Assembly (NCBI GenBank): GCA_015067005.1
Contig: SVNH01000005.1
Location: 98,694 to 162,693, forward strand
Direction of reading: 5' to 3'
DNA from: Ruminococcus flavefaciens
GTDB taxonomy: Bacteria; Bacillota; Clostridia; Oscillospirales; Ruminococcaceae
DNA: 64,000 bases
Position numbers and translations under genes: made by a program. The notes below the pieces were generated by a model. That model was not told the DNA's origin. It was given only the letters and a program-made list of their open reading frames with translations, and made no database searches. Positions 1 through 9,075 of the stretch are shown here, piece after piece (position 1 is the first letter of the stretch; the number at the start of each line of letters is the position of its first letter).

Positions 1-804
1 AGGTGAGAAGTAACTTATCTTGCAGCCCATTTTTTCAAGCAGCTCGATATTCTCATGATAGATAAAGCAGAACGCGCTGTCTTTTGCAACTGCGATTGTC
101 GGTGATTCCTGGAAAAATGGCGGCTTCACAGGCTCATATACCGGCAGCGGAACATCACCGGATCTTATCAGTTTATCAATTTCAATGTACTCCTCGGCAA
201 GCTGACCGAGTGCTTCGAGTTTAGTCTGAATGTCAGCTATTTCATCGGCAGTAACAAGTCCGAGGTGTCGGCTCTCGATAGTAATATCGCACTTCGGCAG
301 GCATCCGAAATATTCAGTGCCAAGCTCGCGGCAGAGTTTTTCAGCAAGAGGTATCAGCTTTTCCGGCAGGCAGTCAAAAATGAAGCCTGATATGCGGTTT
401 GGACGGTAGCTGAGAAAGCCGCTCATAACCGCTCCGATCGAGTCGCTCATGCCCTTGCAGTTTATAACGATGACCGCCGGTGTTTCGGTGAGTTCAGACA
501 TCGAATGAGCGCTTCCGCAGTTACCGTCATAGAATCCCATGACACCTTCAATGACTGCAATATCGCTTTTGATACTGTATTCACCAAGCAGAGAAAGGAG
601 CGTGTTCCTGTTACAGAAATAGCCGTCGAGGTTATGCGAACTCACACCGATTACCTTCCTGTGAAACATAGGATCTATATAGTCAGGTCCGCACTTGAAC
701 GCAGAAACGCTCATATTACGCTGTTTGAGGGCTGCGAGCAAAGCGCAGGTGACAGTAGTTTTTCCGCAGCCGCTTTTAGTTCCGCCAATAATTATACGCT
801 TCAT
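1..804 (-). CDS. cbiA: Cobyrinate a,c-diamide synthase CbiA (partial, runs off left edge)
   Basis: Reverse-strand translation from ATG at 804 reads MKRIIIGGTKSGCGKTTVTCALLAALKQRNMSVSAFKCGPDYIDPMFH (P-loop and KCGPDYIDP motif of CbiA/CobB). Overlaps the next gene by ATGA. Absent from ORF track because it leaves the window. Confidence 0.9.
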   Translation of the reverse strand, partial: MKRIIIGGTKSGCGKTTVTCALLAALKQRNMSVSAFKCGPDYIDPMFHRKVIGVSSHNLDGYFCNRNTLLSLLGEYSIKSDIAVIEGVMGFYDGNCGSAHSMSELTETPAVIVINCKGMSDSIGAVMSGFLSYRPNRISGFIFDCLPEKLIPLAEKLCRELGTEYFGCLPKCDITIESRHLGLVTADEIADIQTKLEALGQLAEEYIEIDKLIRSGDVPLPVYEPVKPPFFQESPTIAVAKDSAFCFIYHENIELLEKMGCKISYFSP

Positions 805-1991
805 ATTAATCTCCCGCTGATGATAAATACTGGATTTTGCGCCTGTAACATAGTGTGGGTGCCGAGTTTTCTTGTGCGTGCGGCAGATACCTGCACAATT
901 TCCGGTAAAACTCCGAAGTGCTCAAAGCACTCAATAGCTTCGTTCAGCGTTTCGAGCGATATTGCTGTAACAACTACGTCAGCGCACGGATTCTTGGCAT
1001 GAACAGCTTCAAATATACCGCTCATATTTCCCGAACTTCCGCCTATGAACACCTTATCAGGGACAGGCATATCTGCCAGTATTCCGGGACATTCACCCTC
1101 TGTGACGCTGATATTGTCGCAGCTGAAAAGACGTGCGTTTTCAATGGTAAGAGCAGCTGCCTCGTGCTTCTTGTCAAAGGCAAAGACTTTTCCGTCAGGG
1201 CAGCGATAAGCTGTTTCAAGAGAGACAGAGCCGGTGCCGCATCCGATGTCCCATACAACAGAATCCGACTCGATATTCAGCTTTGAAACGGCTATACAGC
1301 GCACTTCCGACTTAGTCATAGGTATTTCGCCGCGAATGAATTTCTCATCATTTATAGCTGAGGGGATGTAATGCAGAGCCTCCTTGTTTTCGGCTATTAG
1401 CACAGCGAGCCCTGAGGTATGAACATCCGTGAGTTCGCTTGCTTTTCCGGTAAAGATACACTCATCGCGGTAGCCGAGTTCAGCACCTATAAAGACGTCT
1501 GCACTGCCAAGCCCGTACTCGCAGAGCTTCTTGCAAACGTCAGCGGCAGTTATATCTCCGCCAAGCAGGAAAAAGCAGTGCTCGTTCATTTTGACGTTGA
1601 CAGCAATATTTGAATCCCTGCCGTGGAGTGAAATAAACTTCATTTTTTCGTAGGGGATGCCTACCTTGCTGCAAAGGTATGAAGCTGAGGAAATTCCAGC
1701 GATGACCTGAACATCGTGACCTTCAAGAAGAGGCAGCAGCTTTTTTGTGCCGCTGAAAAAACCGCAGTCTCCGGACATAAGAACTGCCGCTGTACTGCAA
1801 TCGGCGCTGCTCAGTTTTTCTGCTATATCAGTATGTCTATACGTTATGAACACCTCTTTGCCAAGCTTCACAAAGGGCTTCACAATGCGCTTCGCACCAA
1901 TCAGCAGGTCTGATTCCGCAATAGCTTTTTCAGCAGCTTTTGTGAGAGTGTTTTCGCCGTCCACACCTGTGCCGACTATGTAAATCTTCAT
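801..1991 (-). CDS. cbiET: Bifunctional precorrin-6Y C5,15-methyltransferase / decarboxylase (CbiE-CbiT fusion, CobL-like)
   Basis: N-terminal tetrapyrrole methylase (YIVGTGVDGENTLTKAAEKAI) plus C-terminal SAM methyltransferase (VVWDIGCGTGSVSLETA); within cbi operon. Confidence 0.9.
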   Translation of the reverse strand: MKIYIVGTGVDGENTLTKAAEKAIAESDLLIGAKRIVKPFVKLGKEVFITYRHTDIAEKLSSADCSTAAVLMSGDCGFFSGTKKLLPLLEGHDVQVIAGISSASYLCSKVGIPYEKMKFISLHGRDSNIAVNVKMNEHCFFLLGGDITAADVCKKLCEYGLGSADVFIGAELGYRDECIFTGKASELTDVHTSGLAVLIAENKEALHYIPSAINDEKFIRGEIPMTKSEVRCIAVSKLNIESDSVVWDIGCGTGSVSLETAYRCPDGKVFAFDKKHEAAALTIENARLFSCDNISVTEGECPGILADMPVPDKVFIGGSSGNMSGIFEAVHAKNPCADVVVTAISLETLNEAIECFEHFGVLPEIVQVSAARTRKLGTHTMLQAQNPVFIISGRLI

Positions 1992-2728
1992 TTTCCCAGT
2001 TCCTTTTCAATGATATTAATAATTACATCAAAGCTGTATCCCTGTTCAGCAGGACGCGCAATGGTTACCAGTTCAGCGCCGCAAATCCGTGCGGCTTCGG
2101 CTTTTTCAGGGTATCCGCCAGTCGCTCCGCTCTCTTTTGTCAGTAGGATTCCTGCCCCACTCTTCCGCAGATGCTCGACATTCTGCCCAGTGCTGAAAGG
2201 ACCTTTTTCCATTATCACTTTTGCCTTATCATAGCCAAGTTCACAGCACTGACGGAGTATCTCATCTGAGGGCAGAACTCGTACCCAAAGGCGCTCGCGG
2301 AAGCCATTCAGACGTGTCAGTTCCGGCAGAGATTTACTGCCAAGTGTGCTGAGTATCGCGCATTCAGTACCGTTTAGCAGCGAGATCATTTCGTCCATAT
2401 CGTGAACAGTTTTTCCGCAAATTGCCGAGCTTTTCCGCAGCAGTCTCAGATAACGGATCCCCGTTTTTTTACAGGCGCTTCGGATGTTTTCGGTTGCCTC
2501 GACGGCATACGGGTGAGTTGCATCAACAACAACCGAATAATTGCTGCTGATGAGCTTTTCCATCTGTGCGGAGTCAAGCTTTCCGCACAGGACGTTTAAC
2601 TTGTCCGGGAGCAGTCCGGCACCGTAGTCCGTAGCTACTGACACATCGGCGGATATACTGTTTTCAGCGCAATATTCAGCCAGTTCGCGTCCCTCGGTAG
2701 TTCCTCCGAATATAAGCAGCCTAAACAT
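1988..2728 (-). CDS. cbiJ: Precorrin-6A reductase (CobK/CbiJ)
   Basis: LLIFGGTTEGRELAEY N-terminus and DATHPYAVEATENI motif typical of CobK/CbiJ; operon context. Confidence 0.9.
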   Translation of the reverse strand: MFRLLIFGGTTEGRELAEYCAENSISADVSVATDYGAGLLPDKLNVLCGKLDSAQMEKLISSNYSVVVDATHPYAVEATENIRSACKKTGIRYLRLLRKSSAICGKTVHDMDEMISLLNGTECAILSTLGSKSLPELTRLNGFRERLWVRVLPSDEILRQCCELGYDKAKVIMEKGPFSTGQNVEHLRKSGAGILLTKESGATGGYPEKAEAARICGAELVTIARPAEQGYSFDVIINIIEKELGK

Positions 2729-3446
2729 TGCGGTATCCCCTCGGAGTCACCATTTTTCCGTTTATCGCCCTTGTTTCTGAATTGCCGATGTAGACCGTTG
2801 TGAACATATCAACCGCAGTATCCCGCAGCTGCGAAAGCGTAAGCACACGGCTCTCCTGACCGTCACGTCCTATGTTCCTGACATATCCGCATACTGTATC
2901 TCCTGAGCGGTGCTTCAGCACTATGTCGCAGGCTTTTTTCAGATAGTCCGCACGGCTCTTCGATGACGGATTGTAAATAACTATCACCATGTCACACTCA
3001 GCTGCACATTCAAGACGTTTTCTTATCTTTTCCGCAGGTGTGAGGAGGTCGGAAAGACTTATCACAGCAAAATCCATAGTCAGCGGTGAACCGAGAACCG
3101 CACCGCCGCTGAATGCAGCTGTTACGCCCGGAACTACTACTATCTTCGCATCCGGGTGAGCCGGGCTCAGTTCATAAGCAAGTCCAGCCATACCGAAAAG
3201 CTGCGGATCGCCGCTGCAAATGAGGGAAACGGTCTTGTTTCCGGATTCTTTAAGTGCAGCTTCAACGCGATCACGCTCCTGCTTCATACCTGTTGTAAAG
3301 TAGTTCTTGTCCGGAAAATACTCCTTGATGAGTTCCGCATACTTTGTATATCCTACGATGAGTTCGCTTCGTTCGATAGCCTGCTGAGCGGCAATAGTCA
3401 TCCCTTCACGGCTGCCTGCACCGATTCCGACAATGTAAAGCATCAC
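2721..3446 (-). CDS. cbiH: Precorrin-3B C17-methyltransferase (CbiH/CobJ)
   Basis: MLYIVGIGAGSREGMTIAAQQAI, ICSGDPQLFGMAGLAYEL, VVVPGVTAAFSGGAVLGSPL; tetrapyrrole methylase. Confidence 0.9.
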   Translation of the reverse strand: MMLYIVGIGAGSREGMTIAAQQAIERSELIVGYTKYAELIKEYFPDKNYFTTGMKQERDRVEAALKESGNKTVSLICSGDPQLFGMAGLAYELSPAHPDAKIVVVPGVTAAFSGGAVLGSPLTMDFAVISLSDLLTPAEKIRKRLECAAECDMVIVIYNPSSKSRADYLKKACDIVLKHRSGDTVCGYVRNIGRDGQESRVLTLSQLRDTAVDMFTTVYIGNSETRAINGKMVTPRGYRNV

Positions 3447-4474
3447 AGCACCTTCCTTTCAAAATCAAGCGTCATTAGCTTTTCTGCCGCTGCAACAGTT
3501 ACTCCGCCTGCGGCAGTTTTTCTCATTATAAGACGTCCTCCGCTGCATTTTACAGCGCTTCTCTCGCAGACGTTATCAACCCCTGTGATACTCTTCACGA
3601 AGTCCGAAGACGTGAAGTCACCGTCAGCTTCCATAAGCATCTGTGCTGTAAAAAAGTGCAGCTTCAAGCCGTATTTTTCGCAAAATCCAAGCAGGCCGGC
3701 TTCGTTTGACTTGAGGTCTATCGTAGCCGCACAGATCACTCTTTCAAACGCAATACCAGCGGAATCAAGCGCGGACCTTACTGCACGTTCGATAGTTTCG
3801 CAGTTCGTAGCGCGTTTACAGCCGATACCGAGTACAATATTTTTGGGGACAAGTCTCAGTGTCACCGGAAACGGCATTTTGTCATTGCAGCCGACATATA
3901 TTCCCGTCCGGCAGTCAGTATCAGTGCAGAGCTCCGGCGGTATGTTATCATATCCGCAGTCACTTATAAATCCGATTTTTTCACCGTCAAGAACAGCGCA
4001 AGCTATCGCCTTTGCCGCACTCATATCGGTGATGATAAGTCCGTTTGCAGCCGCAAAGCTGTCCGGTGAAAAACGTCCTCCGGTGTCGGTCGCAGTAGTA
4101 ATGGCAGCCTGTGCACCGAGCACTTCCGCAATTCGTTCCGCAAGAGCGTTCGCACCGCCGATATGTCCGGAGAGTAGAGGAATAACGAACTTTCCGCAGT
4201 CATCAATGACAATGATCGCCGGATCGGTCGTTTTTGAGTTCAGATGCGGCGCTGTCGAACGAACTGCTATACCGCAGGCGCATACGAAAACAAGTGCGTC
4301 ATACTTCTGAAAAATATCAGCAACAAGATCGCCGAGGTCATCGAAGGTATGTGAGTTCTTATCACAGTGGCTGTGGAAACAGAAGCGCTCAGCTTCGAAA
4401 AAAGCTGCTGTTTCAGTAAGTCTTGCGGAGAGTTTACGTCCATTTTCTGTGAGTGAAATAACAGCTGCTCTCAT
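3443..4474 (-). CDS. cbiG: Cobalt-precorrin-5A hydrolase CbiG
   Basis: PLLSGHIGGANALAERIAEVLGAQAAITTATD and GIGCKRATNCETIERAV motifs of CbiG; operon context. Confidence 0.9.
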   Translation of the reverse strand: MRAAVISLTENGRKLSARLTETAAFFEAERFCFHSHCDKNSHTFDDLGDLVADIFQKYDALVFVCACGIAVRSTAPHLNSKTTDPAIIVIDDCGKFVIPLLSGHIGGANALAERIAEVLGAQAAITTATDTGGRFSPDSFAAANGLIITDMSAAKAIACAVLDGEKIGFISDCGYDNIPPELCTDTDCRTGIYVGCNDKMPFPVTLRLVPKNIVLGIGCKRATNCETIERAVRSALDSAGIAFERVICAATIDLKSNEAGLLGFCEKYGLKLHFFTAQMLMEADGDFTSSDFVKSITGVDNVCERSAVKCSGGRLIMRKTAAGGVTVAAAEKLMTLDFERKVL

Positions 4475-5229
4475 TGTTCCTTTGCCTTTCTGAATTCTGT
4501 CTCAAAATCCGGAGAATAGAGCTTTGAGAGAGAATGTACATCTCCGAGAAAGTGTCCGACTGTGATAAGCGCAGTCTTGGTTATGCCGTTCTCTTTTGCG
4601 GTCTGAGCGAGCGTTGAAACAGTACACCGGCAAACCTTTTCGTCATTCCACGTCGCCTTGTATACTATCGCCGCAGGAGTGTCAGAGCTGTAACCTCCGT
4701 TTATAAGCCTCTCTGAAAGCTCCGTGAGCATACCTGCGCTGAGAAATATCACCATAGTTGCATTATGCGCTGAAAGGCTTTCTATGCTCTCGCTTTCAGG
4801 CACGGGAGTGCGTCCTGCCATTCGCGTGAGGATAACTGTCTGCGACACGTCAGGGAGAGTGTATTCAGCTTTAAGAGCAGCGGCAGCTCCGCAGAAGGAA
4901 CTCACTCCCGGACACACATCATAGGCTATATCAAGTGCATCGAGCCTGTCCATCTGCTCGCGTATAGCGCCGTATATAGACGGATCTCCGGTATGAAGGC
5001 GTACTGTTGCGAGACCGCTTTTGTCAGCCTTTTCCATTACATCTATGACCTCATCGAGAGTCATCTTAGCGCTGTTATATATTTCGCACCCGTTACGTGC
5101 ATATCTGAGCAGTTCCGGATTGACGAGCGAACCTGCATATATCACCACATCAGCGGTTTCAAGCAGCGATTTGCCACGAAGAGTTATCAGATCAGCAGCA
5201 CCGCTGCCTGCACCAACAAAATGTATCAT
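4471..5229 (-). CDS. cbiF: Precorrin-4 C11-methyltransferase (CbiF/CobM)
   Basis: MIHFVGAGSGAADLITLRGKSLLETADVVIYAGSLVNPELL, HTGDPSIYGAIREQMDRLD. Confidence 0.93.
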   Translation of the reverse strand: MIHFVGAGSGAADLITLRGKSLLETADVVIYAGSLVNPELLRYARNGCEIYNSAKMTLDEVIDVMEKADKSGLATVRLHTGDPSIYGAIREQMDRLDALDIAYDVCPGVSSFCGAAAALKAEYTLPDVSQTVILTRMAGRTPVPESESIESLSAHNATMVIFLSAGMLTELSERLINGGYSSDTPAAIVYKATWNDEKVCRCTVSTLAQTAKENGITKTALITVGHFLGDVHSLSKLYSPDFETEFRKAKEQ

Positions 5230-5230
5230 A

Positions 5231-6358
5231 TCATCCCTCCAGCTGACTGATTATTTCATCAGCGTATTCCGTTTTCAGGAGCATATCTTTTTTGTATGAG
5301 AATATGACAGCGCCGATCCTTGCGCTGCCCTTTGCTCTTGCCTGTAAATAGCCGTCTATGCGCTTAGTGAGAACGTCAAGCACAGTCTTTGCCGAGCCGT
5401 TTTCATATAGAATATCGAGTGCGGCATCAGTCGTAGCGCAGTCTGTAAGCCTGCATAACACAGAATTCTCAACCCCTGCAAGCACTCCGCAGGCGATAAG
5501 AGTTTCCATTCGCCCGTCAGCATACGAGGAATGAGTGTTCATTATGCCCGAACCCAGCTTGATCATTTTGCCGATATGACCGCAGATGAGTATGCTGTCA
5601 AAACCAAGCGTTATGCCAATGTCTATGGCGTCACCGATGAAGTTGCTGCACATAACACATTGCTCGCTCAGCTGAGGCTTATTCTCGAATATGTATTTTT
5701 CACTGTAATTACCGACCGTCAGCAGAAGTGCCTTTTTGCCCTCAGCACGTCGAATATTCGCCTCTGTGCGGATAGTTTCTATTATGGCAGCATTGCTCAT
5801 CGGCTCTACTATGCCTGTCGTGCCAATTATTGAAATGCCGCCGACTATCCCTATTCGCGGATTAAAAGTTTTAAGTGCAAGCTCTTCGCCGCCCGGTACT
5901 GACACAACTACACGGAATCCGCTGCGATATTCGCACATTTCAGCGACTTTCTCAAGTGCCTGAGTTATCATCCTGCGCGGAATGGAATTAATAGCAGATT
6001 CGCCGACAGGCTGATCGAGACCGGCTTTAGTGACCTTGCCGACACCTTTTCCGCCTGTTATTTCAATGCCGCTTTCAGTCAATGATACCTCAGCGCAGAC
6101 CTCAATGCCGTTAGTGATATCCGGATCGTCTCCGCTGTCCTTGATGACCGAGCAGAGGGCTTTTTCGCCGGAGAGTTCACAGCGGTGAACAGGAAGCAGC
6201 AGCCTTACGCCTTTGGGAGTGATTATCTCAGTAGTCCCGACAGACTGCCGTGTGAGAAGCATTTCAGCAGCCGCCTGAGCCGCAGCTGCTGCACAGGAAC
6301 CGGTCGTATAACCGCAGCGGAGTTTTTTAGTACCGCTGTAAATGTAGTTTTCCTCCAT
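5231..6358 (-). CDS. cbiD: Cobalt-precorrin-5B C1-methyltransferase CbiD
   Basis: LRCGYTTGSCAAAAAQAAAEMLL N-terminus characteristic of CbiD; first gene of the operon. Confidence 0.93.
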   Translation of the reverse strand: MEENYIYSGTKKLRCGYTTGSCAAAAAQAAAEMLLTRQSVGTTEIITPKGVRLLLPVHRCELSGEKALCSVIKDSGDDPDITNGIEVCAEVSLTESGIEITGGKGVGKVTKAGLDQPVGESAINSIPRRMITQALEKVAEMCEYRSGFRVVVSVPGGEELALKTFNPRIGIVGGISIIGTTGIVEPMSNAAIIETIRTEANIRRAEGKKALLLTVGNYSEKYIFENKPQLSEQCVMCSNFIGDAIDIGITLGFDSILICGHIGKMIKLGSGIMNTHSSYADGRMETLIACGVLAGVENSVLCRLTDCATTDAALDILYENGSAKTVLDVLTKRIDGYLQARAKGSARIGAVIFSYKKDMLLKTEYADEIISQLEG

Positions 6359-6389
6359 ACCGTCACCTCACACGATAAATTATGTTTAT

Positions 6390-6418
6390 ATTTTAGCATA
6401 TTTTGAACGATTAGTCAA
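6390..6418 (-). promoter_or_regulatory. Putative sigma-A promoter for cbi operon
   Basis: Minus strand TTGACT (6418-6413), 17-nt spacer, TAAAAT (6395-6390), upstream of cbiD start at 6358. Confidence 0.5.
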
Positions 6419-6427
6419 TGATAGAAA

Positions 6428-6545
6428 AACGACATATGCTCCCGTATCCAGACAGTGGACTTTTTTCCGGAAACAGTGCTGCAAATGGGACAGACACCGG
6501 GGGTTTGTCTTTTAGGTGATAGTGATGACGCTTCGAGTTGTAAAA
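6428..6545 (-). promoter_or_regulatory. Degenerate cobalamin-riboswitch-like sequence (candidate)
   Basis: Minus strand CCTAAAAGACAAACCCCCGGTGTCTGTCCCATTTGCAGCACTGTTTCCGG...CCACTGTCTGGATACGGGAGC has blocks resembling TAANAGGGAA / GGTG / CTGTCCCGCNNCTGT / CCACTG..GGGA in the right order, but no clear 3' B12 box. Confidence 0.25.
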
Positions 6546-6654
6546 CACAATATTCCGTCATAATATTATACTTGCAGCTGATGTCAATATTGTCCATTTT
6601 TCCGGAATTGTCAATTTGAATTTTATATAGAATATGGAACAATCAAAAAAAGCA

Positions 6655-6683
6655 TTGACAAAGCTACTACTTCTGAATATAAT
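6655..6683 (+). promoter_or_regulatory. Sigma-A promoter for zinc ABC operon
   Basis: Exact TTGACA (6655-6660), 17-nt spacer, exact TATAAT (6678-6683). Confidence 0.85.
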
Positions 6684-6691
6684 ATAAAACT

Positions 6692-6710
6692 GAAAATGAT
6701 TATCATTTTC
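6692..6710. promoter_or_regulatory. Fur/Zur-family operator-like perfect palindrome
   Basis: GAAAATGATTATCATTTTC, perfect 9-1-9 inverted repeat, just downstream of the -10 box. Confidence 0.8.
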
Positions 6711-6781
6711 GTTTGTGATACATCAATGAATAAACGTAATTAAATGAGATATGCAAATGCTGTAAAGCGGGGTGAACTGTT

Positions 6782-7084
6782 ATGTCAGATAAAAGGAAAA
6801 AAGTGTTAGCATGGCTTGTGCTTTTTATGTTTGGTCTTGTCATATTCGGTTCAACTGTATTCATAGTGATTCACGCAGACCATGAATGCACAGGTGAGGA
6901 CTGTTCTGTCTGCATGGAGCTTGCTGAATGTCATAAGACACTGAATGCATTCGGCACTGATGTTGCCGGCACTGTTAAGATCACAGTAATGCTGATCGCA
7001 ATAGCATTTATCATAAAGGAAATCATTGTTGACAGATCTTATCACACTACCCTTATATCCCTTAAAGTGGAACTTCTGAATTAA
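6782..7084 (+). CDS. Small membrane protein with Cys/His-rich extracytoplasmic loop, in zinc operon
   Basis: Two predicted TM segments flanking HADHECTGEDCSVCMELAECHKTL; RBS-like GCGGGGTG upstream; directly after the operator. Confidence 0.75.
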   Translation: MSDKRKKVLAWLVLFMFGLVIFGSTVFIVIHADHECTGEDCSVCMELAECHKTLNAFGTDVAGTVKITVMLIAIAFIIKEIIVDRSYHTTLISLKVELLN

Positions 7085-7216
7085 AAAAACTAATCGTTAA
7101 TATGATAGTATAGCTGTGCCTGTTTGTTTAACATGGGATGTGTTTGGCAGTTTGTATGCGACTTGGCACATCCTGTTGCGCGGGGCTATAAATTTTGATT
7201 TGGAGGTCAATATATT

Positions 7217-8293
7217 ATGTTTAAAAAAATCAGTACGTTTATGATCGCTCTTTCACTTGCAGCTGTTGGTATTACAGGATGCGGTTCAAAGAGCAGTGAA
7301 AGCACATCTCAGAAGAATACTGCTCAGGCTTCGATCGAAACCCAGAAGGAAAATAATGCTGCTGATCCGAAGGATAACAGCAAGGGATCATTCAGCGTCG
7401 TATGCACGATCTTCCCTGAATATGACTGGGTAAAGGAGATACTTGGAAAGCATACAGAAAATGCTGAGATCACATATCTTCTCGACAACGGAGTTGATCT
7501 TCACAGCTATCAGCCAACTGCTGAGGATATGATGAAGATATCGACCTGCGATCTGTTCATATATGTCGGCGGCGAATCTGATGAATGGGTAGAGGATGCC
7601 CTTGATGATGCTGATAACAAGAATATGAAGGTTATCGACCTTATGGATGTTCTCGGAGATTCGGCAAAGGCAGAGGAACTCAAGGAAGGTATGCAGGCTG
7701 ATGAAGAAGAGCATGATCACGAGGATAATGAGAGTGAGGATCATGAGGAAGAGATCGAATATGATGAACACGTATGGCTCTCTTTGAAAAATGCGAAGGT
7801 ATTCTGCACTGAGATCGAGAAGAATCTTGAAGCGATAGACTCCGCTAATGCTGCTGACTACAAGGCAAATCTTGCTGCTTACACTAAAGAACTCGATAAG
7901 CTTGACAGTTCATTCAAGAAAGCTTTTGATGATTCAAAGCAGAAGACTCTCGTGTTCGGAGACAGATTCCCGTTCCGTTACTTTGTTGAGGATTACGGTC
8001 TTGATTATTACGCTGCTTTCATTGGCTGTTCGGCAGAAACAGAAGCAAGCTTTGAGACTATCTCATTCCTTTCAGATAAGGTAAAGGAGCTTGAATGCAA
8101 AACTATATATACGCTTGAAAATTCGGATAAGTCCATTGCTGAGACTATTATCAGTACATCAGGAAAAGACGTTGATATAGCTGAACTTAATTCACTTCAG
8201 TCAGTATCAAATGATGATATAAAAGATGGCGCAAGCTATCTTTCACTCATGCAGAAGAACTACAATGTTCTGAAAGAAGCACTTGCAAAATAA
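7217..8293 (+). CDS. Zinc/metal ABC transporter substrate-binding lipoprotein (ZnuA/AdcA-like)
   Basis: Lipobox AVGITGCG; FPEYDWVKEILG; acidic/His loop DEEEHDHEDNESEDHEEEIEYDEHVWLSL typical of ZnuA. Confidence 0.9.
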   Translation: MFKKISTFMIALSLAAVGITGCGSKSSESTSQKNTAQASIETQKENNAADPKDNSKGSFSVVCTIFPEYDWVKEILGKHTENAEITYLLDNGVDLHSYQPTAEDMMKISTCDLFIYVGGESDEWVEDALDDADNKNMKVIDLMDVLGDSAKAEELKEGMQADEEEHDHEDNESEDHEEEIEYDEHVWLSLKNAKVFCTEIEKNLEAIDSANAADYKANLAAYTKELDKLDSSFKKAFDDSKQKTLVFGDRFPFRYFVEDYGLDYYAAFIGCSAETEASFETISFLSDKVKELECKTIYTLENSDKSIAETIISTSGKDVDIAELNSLQSVSNDDIKDGASYLSLMQKNYNVLKEALAK

Positions 8294-8355
8294 TAATTGA
8301 TATGTGCAGGAGTATGTTTGCCGCTCCTGCGCTTTCAATGAACGGAGGAAGGAAA

Positions 8356-9075
8356 ATGTCTGCACAAATGGTATGCAGAAATGCTGCTCTTGGATATGAG
8401 GGACGTATAGTTGCAGAGAAACTGGATTTCACTATAAACAAAGGTGATTATCTGTGCATCCTCGGCGAGAACGGTTCCGGTAAAAGTACATTGATAAAAG
8501 CGATCTTAGGTATCAGACCGCAGGTCAGCGGCGAGATAGCATGGTGCGGCGACATCAAAAAGAATGAAGTAGGCTATCTTCCTCAGCAGACCGTTGTGCA
8601 GAAAGATTTTCCTGCTTCTGTTCGTGAGATAGTGCGTTCGGGATGTCTTGCAAAATGCGGGCTCCGTCCATTTTACAGCAGGGCTGAGAAAGAACTTGCT
8701 GAAAGCACTATGAAACAGCTTGAAATTGACAAGCTTGCAAAACGCTGCTACCGTGAGATTTCAGGCGGTCAGCAGCAAAGGGTACTGCTTGCAAGGGCAC
8801 TCTGCGCGACACGCAAAATGCTATTGCTGGATGAACCTGTTACAGGACTTGATCCTAAGGCTCAGACGGAACTCTACGAACTGATAGCCCACCTTAACCG
8901 GGAAGGCATAACTATAATCATGGTGTCTCACGATATAGTTTCGGCTGTTAAGTACGCTTCGCATATTCTGCATATCGGAGAAAGAAAACAGCTGTTTTTC
9001 GGGAAAACATCGGATTATTTGAAGAGTCCGCACGGAAAGCTTTTTATAGGATCGGAGATGATAGGAAATGAGTAA
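8356..9075 (+). CDS. Metal ABC transporter ATP-binding protein (ZnuC-like)
   Basis: Walker A GENGSGKSTL, signature SGGQQQRVLLARAL, Walker B MLLLDEPVTGLDP. ORF track starts at 8302; in-frame ATG at 8356 is preceded by GGAGGAAGG and is preferred. Confidence 0.92.
   Translation: MSAQMVCRNAALGYEGRIVAEKLDFTINKGDYLCILGENGSGKSTLIKAILGIRPQVSGEIAWCGDIKKNEVGYLPQQTVVQKDFPASVREIVRSGCLAKCGLRPFYSRAEKELAESTMKQLEIDKLAKRCYREISGGQQQRVLLARALCATRKMLLLDEPVTGLDPKAQTELYELIAHLNREGITIIMVSHDIVSAVKYASHILHIGERKQLFFGKTSDYLKSPHGKLFIGSEMIGNE

Noticed and set aside
505-1002. 165-aa plus-strand ORF near left edge
   Set aside because: Antisense to CbiA and CbiET, whose coding is unambiguous on the minus strand.
3156-4310. 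384-aa plus-strand ORF opposite cbiG/cbiH
   Set aside because: Low-complexity Ser/Ala/Ile-rich antisense translation with no RBS and no recognisable motif; the opposite strand encodes clear Cbi proteins.
6415-6642. 75-aa minus-strand ORF upstream of cbiD
   Set aside because: No RBS and no family resemblance; sequence is better explained as a regulatory leader or relic riboswitch.
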